From: CAZPXZ01 sp965221505
GTDB lineage: Bacteria > Pseudomonadota > Alphaproteobacteria > Rhodobacterales > CAZPXZ01
NCBI GenBank assembly: GCA_965221505.1
Contig: CBDCSI010000001.1
Coordinates: 992,001-1,056,000, forward strand
Reading direction: 5' to 3'
Length of the DNA stretch: 64,000 nucleotides
Shown: piece by piece, positions 51,578 through 58,918 of the stretch
Numbering within the stretch: the stretch's first letter is position 1
How the letters are laid out: each line of letters opens with the position of its first letter
The notes under the pieces: model-generated
Database searches by the model: none
The model's input: only the letters and a program-made list of their open reading frames with translations
Told to the model about the DNA's origin: nothing
Position numbers and translations under genes: made by a program

Positions 51578-52948
51578 TCAGTCGTCGAATCCGAGCAAGC
51601 GGTCGGTTTCTTTCAGAAAGAATGATCGATAACTCGGAGGCGCGTTCTGGAGATTGCCGAACTCATCTAGGGAAATGTTGTGCATTAGCGCCGAGTTGCG
51701 CTTCGGTTCGAAAAAAATGATTGAGACGTCATCTGGGCGAACTAGCTTCTTCCGTACCAAGATGCGAATCCGGTCGATGATGTAGTCGCTGTGGGTTTCG
51801 ATTAGGAACCGATCATGCCCTGACACGGCGACGCGGGCGAACAGCTCGGCGAGTTCCGCCTGCCCCCGAGGGTGGAGATGCACTTCAGGCTGCTGTAGCA
51901 GGAATGTTCTATTCTCTCTGCCGTCTTGGCCCGCAAACGACCTGTGATCGAATCCCGATAACAAGCTCACCAAAATTGGAAGGCTCTGGCTAACGCCATA
52001 CCCGACGTCCATTATGTTGGCGTGAGAACTCGATAGTGCCTTTACCTGTAACTGGAACGGATCGCCAATCTGCCTGCCGTGCCGTCTTACCTTGATGTCC
52101 GAATAGAGCCCCGATTCTTTGCCGAATCGAATTAACTGTTCGTGCAAAGACTGCCACTCTCTCTTATCAGAGTGATTCAGCCGCATCATGAGCATCGGAA
52201 CGTACTCGCCGCCGGGACTATCTGTTTCCCTTACTGGGTTATACGTGCGCTTGGGTTTCGCGCGCAGCGGAGCAATCGGAACTAGGCTCGAGTGCAGTAT
52301 GGCTCCGAGTGGCAACCCGAATAGCTGAGTCGGGTTCCTTGCCACTTTTCGGGAGCGACCGAACCTTCGCACATAGGCGAAAGTCTTCTTAGACCCAGTG
52401 GCAGACGAACTCTTGCTGTGAACGATTTGGTACATCAAGAATTCCAGGCCGTACCTCCAAGGAGAGGAGGAGCGAAGAATCCCCTCCAGTTCTCCGACAG
52501 GAGTCGAGACTGCGACTCTGTCCTCCGCGATGCGTCGGAATTCGATGTAATCAGCGGGGCCAAACCGGTAGAGAAAGCAGACTGGGTTCGGCTCCAAGCC
52601 TTGCTCCTCAAAGGTGACCAGGACTTCGGTCGGTTGTCCGTTCTCCGAGTCCTGAGGAAATTCGAGTCCGACACGAAACTCATTGATGGGACCACTAGGT
52701 CCTAGCCGGGAACGGACTATGTCCCGGAACGATCCCAGCGAGAATGGCGCACGGTTGAAATCGGGCAAATCGTCTACATTGCCCACGAATCCGGAGAACC
52801 ACCGGTGAATTACGGAGAAGCACGCCATAAACGTGGTCTTGCCGGTGCTGTTCTCGCCGACCAACAGAGTAATCGGGTGCAGTCTGCCCCTCTGTACACC
52901 CTCGAAGCAGCGAACGTCCTGAAGGACCAGCTTTGTCGGTTCGATCAT
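51578..52948 (-). CDS. OLD/RecF-like AAA ATPase, probable conflict-system component
   Basis: 456 residues from ATG 52948 (AGGAAG upstream). ABC-type ATPase of the AAA_15/AAA_21 (OLD-like) class: Walker A GENSTGKT at 31-38, the signature/Walker B region LLQQPEVHLHPRGQAEL at about 351-367 and the D-loop/switch His in ETHSDYIIDR at 385-394. No Toprim domain follows, so it is not a full OLD nuclease. The partner nuclease would be the PIN protein encoded 11 bases downstream. ATPase-plus-nuclease pairs of this shape (for example PARIS, Septu) are anti-phage systems; by analogy this may be one, but this exact pairing is not one I can name. Composition is clearly less GC-rich than the housekeeping genes. 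Confidence 0.8.
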   Translation of the reverse strand: MIEPTKLVLQDVRCFEGVQRGRLHPITLLVGENSTGKTTFMACFSVIHRWFSGFVGNVDDLPDFNRAPFSLGSFRDIVRSRLGPSGPINEFRVGLEFPQDSENGQPTEVLVTFEEQGLEPNPVCFLYRFGPADYIEFRRIAEDRVAVSTPVGELEGILRSSSPWRYGLEFLMYQIVHSKSSSATGSKKTFAYVRRFGRSRKVARNPTQLFGLPLGAILHSSLVPIAPLRAKPKRTYNPVRETDSPGGEYVPMLMMRLNHSDKREWQSLHEQLIRFGKESGLYSDIKVRRHGRQIGDPFQLQVKALSSSHANIMDVGYGVSQSLPILVSLLSGFDHRSFAGQDGRENRTFLLQQPEVHLHPRGQAELAELFARVAVSGHDRFLIETHSDYIIDRIRILVRKKLVRPDDVSIIFFEPKRNSALMHNISLDEFGNLQNAPPSYRSFFLKETDRLLGFDD

Positions 52949-53025
52949 GGGTCTTCCTGATTTCGACGTACACACCGCCGCCCGTGTCCAGGCAGTCTGG
53001 TGAAAACGCCTTCCCAGATGGACAT
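52945..53025 (-). CDS. Possible 26-residue leader peptide before the ATPase
   Basis: A short open frame starting MSIWEGVFTRLPG, with AGGA seven to eight bases before its ATG, whose TGA overlaps the ATPase ATG by four bases. The coupling geometry is that of a real upstream cistron, but there is no family support and it could be chance. Confidence 0.3.
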   Translation of the reverse strand: MSIWEGVFTRLPGHGRRCVRRNQEDP

Positions 53026-53134
53026 GATAGGATCCTACACACGGATGCGCTTCATGTCTTCCGCCTGCGGGCTTCGTCGACGGTCGCATGGGGCTCAACG
53101 AAGACCGCGTTGATTCTATCGACCCTCGCCAACC

Positions 53135-53139
53135 CTTAG
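53135..53139. repeat. Left 5-bp target duplication of the Tn7/Mu-like element
   Basis: CTTAG, immediately before TGT; identical to 57345-57349. Confidence 0.85.
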
Positions 53140-53282
53140 TGTTGAATCCCGAACTTGCTTGAGCAAGGTGTTTCGGGCTATTTCGGCGCTTGGTTGTCGT
53201 TTCGTGCCGGATTGCGCCGACGGTTTTCGTTCTGCGGGTCGGAGTTCGGTCGGGAGAGTTCCGGTTTCGGTCGTGGTTTGAG

Positions 53283-54182
53283 TTATCGCGGTTCGGTTGG
53301 TGCGGGGATTCGGAGGAAGGGGCTTTTCTGGAGGATTTCGTTCCAGTCCTTGTGTTCGGGGGGTCTGAGGCGTTGGATTCGATTGTCGGAGCGACATAGT
53401 CTTCGAGCGAGTTCGTCGCCGGTCGCGTCGGCGTCGAACGCGCAGAGGATGCGCTTGGGGTTCCATGCGTCGATCCATTCGGGCAGTGCGGCGGTTGCGC
53501 CGGCGGTGGAGACGACGGCGGTTTCGGGGTTGGGCGGGCTCTTGAGGTGGAGGAGGGATATTGCGTCGATCGCGCTCTCGGTGAGGATGACGGTGTGTGG
53601 CGGTCGGGCGCTGGAGCGCATCCAGAATCCGCCGCGCGCTTTTCGGGATCCCGGCGCCATGCCGCGCCAGGGCCGGTCGGGTCGGGTTCCGACGATTTCC
53701 GCGCCGGTGCGGGTTCCGGCTGCGTCGGAGCAGAGGAAGACGGCGTTGTCTCGGGCGTCGGCGCGCAGGACGTCGCGTCCGCGCGCGACGTCGAGGAGGG
53801 TGCGAGGCAGGTGTCGGACGCAGACGAGGAAGTCGTAGACGGCGAACCATGCGTGATCGCAGTGTGTCGGGATGCGGATCGGGTCGGGTTCGCCGGGTTC
53901 GTCCTCGGGCGTCGCGGCGTTTTCGTTCGGGAACTCGGCTTCGAGGAACTCGACGGCGTCGGCGAAGCGGCATCTGCGGGCATGGATGACGAGATCGATG
54001 GCGCCGCCGCGTCCGGCCTGGCGGAGATGGTCGTAGAACTTGACGCCGCGGATGGAGAGGACGGAGCCGGGCCGTTTCCATCGGCGCGGGTCCGTGGGGT
54101 CCTGTCGATAGCCGAGAGCGGCGGCGACGGGTTCGAGCGGCTGGTTGCGGATGCGTTCGAGCCGTTTTCGCGACCGTCTCAC
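53283..54182 (-). CDS. Toprim-domain protein of the transposon
   Basis: 299 residues, GTG start at 54182 overlapping the ATPase stop (GTGA). The N-terminal part (about 10-85) resembles the DUF3991-type module found before Toprim domains in plasmid primase/relaxase-associated proteins (SIRGVKFYDHLRQAGRGGAIDLVIH). The Toprim domain at about 196-285 has the expected acids: E202 (VILTESAID), D250 and D252 (CAFDADATGD) and D279 (HKDWNE). No CHC2 zinc finger. Toprim proteins are primases, topoisomerases or nickases; a Toprim gene as a core operon member of a cut-and-paste or replicative transposon is unusual. Function unknown. Confidence 0.8.
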   Translation of the reverse strand: MRRSRKRLERIRNQPLEPVAAALGYRQDPTDPRRWKRPGSVLSIRGVKFYDHLRQAGRGGAIDLVIHARRCRFADAVEFLEAEFPNENAATPEDEPGEPDPIRIPTHCDHAWFAVYDFLVCVRHLPRTLLDVARGRDVLRADARDNAVFLCSDAAGTRTGAEIVGTRPDRPWRGMAPGSRKARGGFWMRSSARPPHTVILTESAIDAISLLHLKSPPNPETAVVSTAGATAALPEWIDAWNPKRILCAFDADATGDELARRLCRSDNRIQRLRPPEHKDWNEILQKSPFLRIPAPTEPR

Positions 54183-54985
54183 GGGGCGACCTCGCGGGTT
54201 GCCTTTTCGACATGCTCCGGGGTGGCGGCGTCGGCCTTTTCGCTCGCGGCGGCGCAGAGGGCGTAGTGAGCGATGTGGTTGAGCTGCCGCGGCACCCCTG
54301 CGGAGGCGAGGAAGAGGCTCTCGACGGCGGCGGGTTCGAACAGCGGGAGGTCGGCCGGGGCTCCGGCGGCGGCGATGCGGTGCCGGAGGTAGGGTTCGAC
54401 TTCGTCGCGCTCGAGATGCGCCATCTGGTGCCGCAGGACGAGGCGCTGGGCGAGGGATTCGTAGGCCGTCAGTTCGAGCCGCTTGCGCAAGGGCGTGACG
54501 CCGACGAGGATCATGCAGAGGCGGGCGTCGGCGTCCATGCCGTAGTTGCACAACAGCCGGAGGTCTTCGAGCACGGGATCGCGCAGCAGGTGCGCTTCGT
54601 CGACGACGAGAACGGGAAAGCGTCCGTTCTCCTCCACCATCGCTCCGACCCGCTCGCGAATGGCGGCGTGGGCGACGGCGCGGGACCCTCGGCGCGGCAG
54701 GCCGAAGGCGTCGCACAGGGCGTAGCAGGCGTCGCGGACGCTGCCGGCGAGGAGGGCGGGGTAACAGACCTTGTAGCGCGCGCGAGGCAACGTCGCGGCG
54801 AGGCGCCGGCATGCGGCGGTCTTTCCGGAGCCGACCTCGCCGGTGAGGAGGCCGATGCCGCGCCGTTCGGCGAGGTGCTCCAGGCGAGCGCCGGCCTCCT
54901 TCAGGGCCCGGCTGGCGAACAGGCCGTCGGCCTCGAGCGAGGGTTCGAAGGGGTATTGGCGGAAGCCGAACTGTCGCATGTACAT
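54179..54985 (-). CDS. TniB/ExeA-like AAA ATPase, transposition regulator
   Basis: 268 residues: MYMRQFGFRQYPFEP opening typical of ExeA/TniB-like proteins, Walker A GEVGSGKT (49-56), Walker B VLVVDEAHLL, sensor region ILVGVTPLRKRLE and an arginine-rich C-terminal lid (ASAGVPRQLNHIAHYAL). In TniB, TnsC and MuB such ATPases pick the target DNA and activate the transposase. It begins one base from the transposase stop and overlaps the Toprim start. Confidence 0.88.
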   Translation of the reverse strand: MYMRQFGFRQYPFEPSLEADGLFASRALKEAGARLEHLAERRGIGLLTGEVGSGKTAACRRLAATLPRARYKVCYPALLAGSVRDACYALCDAFGLPRRGSRAVAHAAIRERVGAMVEENGRFPVLVVDEAHLLRDPVLEDLRLLCNYGMDADARLCMILVGVTPLRKRLELTAYESLAQRLVLRHQMAHLERDEVEPYLRHRIAAAGAPADLPLFEPAAVESLFLASAGVPRQLNHIAHYALCAAASEKADAATPEHVEKATREVAP

Positions 54986-56334
54986 CAGGCGTCTCCGTCC
55001 GACGGATCGTCGTCGCGGCTAAACGAGATCCCGGGGCTGGGCGGCTTCTTCCGACGCCGGCGGGCGTTGGCGGCGAGGTCGACCGGCGTGGCGAACCCGG
55101 CGTCGCGGCCGTCGAGCGTGACGCGGATGGGCCGCTGCGTCGGCGCCTTGGGGTCGACGTGCAGCACGACCCTCTTGCCGACGAGATGCGCGTCGACCTC
55201 GTAGAACCGGTTCCGCAGCCGCACCGTCTGGTCCTTGTAGACCCGGCGTTCCTCCTCGAGCAAAAACAGGGCGTCGAGATCGAGCGCGGGATCGAAGTAC
55301 TTCACCTCGCCGCCGGTCATCGCCCACTTCTCCAACGGCGAGACGCCGATCCCGCCGTGCGGCGAACGGTGGTACTCCCTCTCGACCCAGACGTGGAACC
55401 GCCGGTTCAGCGTGTCGAGGTCGCGCGTGCCCTCGGCGTCCAGGTGGGTCAGGAACGAGCCGCGAACGGTGCGGAAGAACCGTTCGATCTTGCCCTTTCC
55501 CGCGGGATCCTGGGCCCGCGCATACGCCAGCGAGACGTCCAGCTTGGCGCAGACCAGCCTGGTGTGCAGCGAGCGATACGCGGACCCGTTGTCGACATAC
55601 AGCCGGTCCGGCTTGCCGCGCCGCTCCAGCGCGCCCCGAAAGACCTGCAGGAAGTTCGCCGTGTCTTCGGAGAAGCGGAACTCGGCGTACGGCACCACGC
55701 GCGTGGCGTCGTCGAGAAACAGGATCAGATACGTCTTCCGCTTGACCCCCTTGCGCGAGCCGTCGGGAACCCGCGGCCCGTGCAGCACGTCGCTCATCCA
55801 CAGCTCGCCGGCGAACTCGTAGCCGAACTTCCGGCGCTCGACCGACGGGCCGGCGGCCCGCGGGTCCATGAGCCCCTCGTTGCGGAACAGCCGATACACC
55901 GTCGAGCGCGACAGCGGCTCGGCCTGCGGCACCCGGCCCTCGGCACGCGCCGTGCGGATCACCCGCGGCACGCTGCTCGCCGGACTCGCCCGCTTGATCT
56001 CCAGCAACGCCTCGATCGTCTCGGGGCGCAACCGGCGCGTCGTGCCCCGGTCCCGGCGCCGCTTCGGCTTCAGCCCGTCGAGGCCCTCCGCCTCATACCG
56101 CCGAAACCAGTCCCGAATCGTCTGCGGCGCGATCCGCGTCCGCTCCGAACCCGGAATCGCCCACTTCCGGGCGGAAAGCTCCCGAAGCCGCTCGCGCCAC
56201 GCCTTCGTCCCCCGCGTCTCCAGCCGCAGCGGCGAAATCACCCAGTGCCGGAACACGGCCACCGTCTTCCTCCGGTCGCTCCTCTCCCGTATCCGGCGGC
56301 CTTCCGCCTCTCTCCGGCGCCTCTCCTCACTCAT
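54985..56334 (-). CDS. DDE transposase (rve plus Mu C-terminal type)
   Basis: 449 residues. N-terminal HTH part (IAPQTIRDWFRRYEAEGLDGL and STVYRLFRNEGL), integrase core with D182 (LWMSDVLHG), D248 (YVDNGSAY) and E284 (GKIERFFRT), then a Mu-transposase-like C-terminal beta-barrel (DQTVRLRNRFYEVDAHLVGK) and a basic tail. The architecture matches TniA/TnsB-like or IS481-related transposases that work with an AAA partner. Overlaps the DUF6431 gene upstream by 8 bases and the ATPase gene by one base. Confidence 0.92.
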   Translation of the reverse strand: MSEERRRREAEGRRIRERSDRRKTVAVFRHWVISPLRLETRGTKAWRERLRELSARKWAIPGSERTRIAPQTIRDWFRRYEAEGLDGLKPKRRRDRGTTRRLRPETIEALLEIKRASPASSVPRVIRTARAEGRVPQAEPLSRSTVYRLFRNEGLMDPRAAGPSVERRKFGYEFAGELWMSDVLHGPRVPDGSRKGVKRKTYLILFLDDATRVVPYAEFRFSEDTANFLQVFRGALERRGKPDRLYVDNGSAYRSLHTRLVCAKLDVSLAYARAQDPAGKGKIERFFRTVRGSFLTHLDAEGTRDLDTLNRRFHVWVEREYHRSPHGGIGVSPLEKWAMTGGEVKYFDPALDLDALFLLEEERRVYKDQTVRLRNRFYEVDAHLVGKRVVLHVDPKAPTQRPIRVTLDGRDAGFATPVDLAANARRRRKKPPSPGISFSRDDDPSDGDA

Positions 56335-57067
56335 CGTCGCCTCCTTCCGGCGGTCCCCGCGGCCCTACATGCCGCGCTCGGGGACCGTAGATCCCCTCAA
56401 CCCCCGAAACGATCCCCGACAAGTGTTGCAGCCGCTCCGCAGCCGCCGGATCGCGCTCCTCCGGCAAACGGAAGCCAACCGGAGGCCAAATCCGATGAAG
56501 AAAATCCGCGCACAGAACCCGAAGCGCGACCAGAAGCCAGGGCACCCCCAGCGCCGCGCGCAGCGACGCCGCCGTCGGCTCGCAACCCGAAAACCGATCC
56601 GGAAACAACCCTCGCACCGAACGGAGCGCAGCCGCCGTCGCGTGCAGCCGCCGACGAACCCAGCGCTCCCGAAACGGCAGGTCGACCTCGTCCCCCGCCG
56701 GATGCAACGCAGCCGCCTGAACCACGTTCGACGCAGCCGCAGCCCCGACAACCTCTTCCCACTCCCTCAGCTGGCCCGGAAAGCGGGCCGCAAAGCAATC
56801 CGGCAAGAGCGAAAACGTCACCCGACCCTTCCGGCAGTAGTAACGCGCGATCTTCGCTCGCTTCGACGGATCGGTAGAACACACCCGACGAGAATACGTG
56901 CCGTGGCGCGCGAAACCGCAACCGCCCGACGGATGAACCGGACAACGGCGCAGAGTCGCACGCTGCCAGCCTTTGTCGCTAACATACGCCTCGCCGGGGA
57001 GATCTGTTGCCAATCGAAGCTGAATCGTTCCCGGCCATGGCCCGGCGGCGCCCACCGCGCGGGCCAC
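56327..57067 (-). CDS. DUF6431-like zinc-ribbon protein of the transposon
   Basis: About 246 residues from a GTG at 57067 (start uncertain). A Cys/His-rich zone near residues 40-95 (RCPVHPSGGC, HGTYSRR, then YYCRKGRVTFSLLP) resembles zinc ribbons of transposase-linked proteins, here closest to DUF6431. The rest is helical. It is first in the operon and overlaps the transposase start. TniQ-type targeting proteins also start with a zinc ribbon, so a role in target or end recognition is possible, but that is inference. Confidence 0.65.
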   Translation of the reverse strand: MARAVGAAGPWPGTIQLRLATDLPGEAYVSDKGWQRATLRRCPVHPSGGCGFARHGTYSRRVCSTDPSKRAKIARYYCRKGRVTFSLLPDCFAARFPGQLREWEEVVGAAAASNVVQAAALHPAGDEVDLPFRERWVRRRLHATAAALRSVRGLFPDRFSGCEPTAASLRAALGVPWLLVALRVLCADFLHRIWPPVGFRLPEERDPAAAERLQHLSGIVSGVEGIYGPRARHVGPRGPPEGGDDE

Positions 57068-57159
57068 CTCCCGCTACCTCCCGGTACGACCCCCAAAACG
57101 CCAGTACGGCACCGACGAGAAAGCCGATCCTCCGAACGACAACATACCCGCAGCCGCAC

Positions 57160-57240
57160 CTACCCGGAAGAGAACCTACCCCTACCCGGAAGGAATCCCC
57201 CTCCAGGACCCGCTACCCGGAAACCCTCCGCTACTCGGGA
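57160..57240. repeat. Repeated CTACCCGGAA motifs at the transposon right end
   Basis: CTACCCGGAA occurs at 57160-57169, 57182-57191 and 57213-57222, with a variant CTACTCGGGA at 57231-57240, spaced 22, 31 and 18 bases. They lie between the first gene and the right end, where Tn7-like elements have transposase-binding repeats. They could also be operators for the operon. Confidence 0.55.
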
Positions 57241-57344
57241 AGGGAGACAGCCGTGCCGCTCTCGCCCGGAAACGCGGCCGTCCGCTTACGCGCCAATCCG
57301 AAACCAAACCGCCCCCTACCGTCAAAATAATGCGCCCCGCTACA

Positions 57345-57349
57345 CTTAG
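57345..57349. repeat. Right 5-bp target duplication of the Tn7/Mu-like element
   Basis: CTTAG, immediately after ACA; identical to 53135-53139. Confidence 0.85.
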
Positions 57350-57624
57350 AGGGGTTCGTCGCGAAGTTGGTTAAGTCTTGCAGCTGGTTATCTCAGACCG
57401 ATTCTGCCCAAAAACAACCGGAATCCTGTCTCCAAATCGCCGCATTGCGATAGTACCGTAGCGAAGCGGGCAACACCGGCGTCCGTGCGTGTACTGAGAG
57501 TGACCAGCGATTCGGCCGGCCGGCGGAGACCACAACTCCGACCGCCGAGCGACGCGATCCGGTTACTCGACGGGCGTCGCGACGCTACATTCCACCGCGC
57601 TGCAACGAACCGGAGACTGCAAAC

Positions 57625-58239
57625 ATGGTTCTCTACGGCCGCTACCTGTCGCCTTACGTCCGCCGGATCGCGATCTGGCTCGGGCTGCAGGGCCGATCCT
57701 TCGAGCATCGGCCCATACTGGTCACCGGCGAGGACTTCGACCGCCTCCGCGCGCTCAACCCGCTCGGGCGAGTGCCGGTTCTCGTTCTCGAGGACGGAGG
57801 GGCGCTGGTGGAGACCGGCGCGATCGTCGACTGGCTGGAGGAAACCGCTCCGGATCGCCGGCTGCTTCCCGTCTGCGGCAAGACGAGGCGGGACGCGATG
57901 CAGACGATCGGCTATGCCGACGGTCTGGCGGAGAAGGTCGTCGCGCTGGTCTACGAGCGGCAGCGGCGTCCGGCGGAATATCACTGGCCGGACTGGCAGG
58001 CGCGCCTCGAGACGCAGATTGCCGGAGCGCTGGACCGGCTCGAGGCGGAAGCCCCGGAAGAGGGATTCTTCGGCGGCGCCGAGCCCGGCGGCCTGGACGC
58101 GGCGGTTCTCGGTTCCTTCGACCACGCCTGGCACATGCATCCGCATCTGGTGCGGCACGAGAAGCTGCGGAAGCTGTCCGAACGGGCGAACCGGCTGCCG
58201 GTCTTCTCCGGGACCCATCCGCGCACCGTCGAAGAGTAG
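57625..58239 (+). CDS. Glutathione S-transferase family protein
   Basis: 204 residues. Thioredoxin-like N-terminal domain (LYGRYLSPYVRRIAIWLGLQG with Ser/Tyr at the catalytic turn, then NPLGRVPVLVLEDGGALVETGAIVDWL) and helical C-terminal domain. CGGAG nine bases before the ATG. It resumes normal GC-rich sequence after the mobile region; thpR follows after 9 bases. Confidence 0.88.
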   Translation: MVLYGRYLSPYVRRIAIWLGLQGRSFEHRPILVTGEDFDRLRALNPLGRVPVLVLEDGGALVETGAIVDWLEETAPDRRLLPVCGKTRRDAMQTIGYADGLAEKVVALVYERQRRPAEYHWPDWQARLETQIAGALDRLEAEAPEEGFFGGAEPGGLDAAVLGSFDHAWHMHPHLVRHEKLRKLSERANRLPVFSGTHPRTVEE

Positions 58240-58248
58240 GCGCCGGGA

Positions 58249-58797
58249 ATGCGCCTCTTCGCCGGACTGGAGTTGCCGGAAGAAGTTCGGGGGCAGCTCG
58301 CCGCGCTGGAGCGCGGGATTCCGGGAGCGCGCTGGCTGGACCCGGATCAACTGCACCTGACGGTGGCGTTCGTCGGCGAGGTGGATCGCAGGACGGCAGT
58401 GGACGTCTCCGAATCGCTGGCGGAGCTTCGGATCCCGTCGCTCGAAATCGAGATCGCGGGAGTCGGCCACTTCGGGCCCCTGCGGCGTGCGAGGACGGTC
58501 TGGGCGGGGGTCTCGCCCACTCCGCCGCTACTCCGGCTCCGCAAGGCGACCCTGCGCCGGCTCGAGGCGGCCGGGGCGGTCGTGGAGCGGCGTCGCTACC
58601 GGCCGCACGTCACCCTGGCCCGCATTCGAGGCGAGACCGGGCATCACCTGGCGAACTTCCTTGCCGAGCGCAACCTGATGCGCATTCCCGCATTCCGGGC
58701 CGGTGCGCTGACGTTGTTCGAAAGCCGTCTTCACCGCGACGGGGCGACCTATTCGGCGCTGGAGCGCTATCCGCTCCTCGAGCCGGCGCCGGCCTGA
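58249..58797 (+). CDS. thpR: RNA 2',3'-cyclic phosphodiesterase (ThpR/LigT)
   Basis: 182 residues of the 2H phosphoesterase family. The two catalytic H-x-T-x motifs are HLTV (H36) and HVTL (H120). Opens cyclic 2',3'-phosphates on RNA ends. The start MRLFAGLELP is typical of the family. Lies 9 bases after the GST gene, probably co-transcribed. Confidence 0.92.
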   Translation: MRLFAGLELPEEVRGQLAALERGIPGARWLDPDQLHLTVAFVGEVDRRTAVDVSESLAELRIPSLEIEIAGVGHFGPLRRARTVWAGVSPTPPLLRLRKATLRRLEAAGAVVERRRYRPHVTLARIRGETGHHLANFLAERNLMRIPAFRAGALTLFESRLHRDGATYSALERYPLLEPAPA

Positions 58798-58918
58798 GGG
58801 TACGCCGGTCGGCCTTCGGCCGCGAGCGTCCCCGGAAGAGGGAGCGGGCGGCTCGCGCGTCCAGGGAGGGGCCGACGAAGGAATTCGTTCGGCGGCACGA
58901 CAGATAGGGAGCGGGCCG

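Larger units (their letters stand above)
53140..57344 (-). mobile_element. Compact Tn7/Tn5053/Mu-like transposon with a Toprim gene
   Basis: 4205 bp, starting TGTTGAATCCCG and ending CCCCGCTACA, that is TGT...ACA, between direct repeats CTTAG. A 5-bp duplication with TGT/ACA ends is the hallmark of Tn7, Tn5053/Tn402 and Mu-type transposition. Beyond the first three bases the two ends are only weakly alike. All four genes inside lie on the minus strand and overlap: DUF6431-like zinc ribbon, DDE transposase, TniB/ExeA-like ATPase, Toprim protein. Transposase plus AAA partner corresponds to TniA/TniB or TnsB/TnsC. There is no recognisable TniQ or resolvase. Confidence 0.88.

Noticed and set aside
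53283..54182. Toprim gene as a full OLD-family nuclease partner or DnaG primase
   Set aside because: No ATPase domain in the same protein and no CHC2 zinc finger or RNA-polymerase domain; only the Toprim module and a DUF3991-like front part are present.
57350..57624. Additional gene or cargo right of the Tn7-like element
   Set aside because: Outside the CTTAG duplication, no start with a ribosome site and no recognisable protein before the GST gene.
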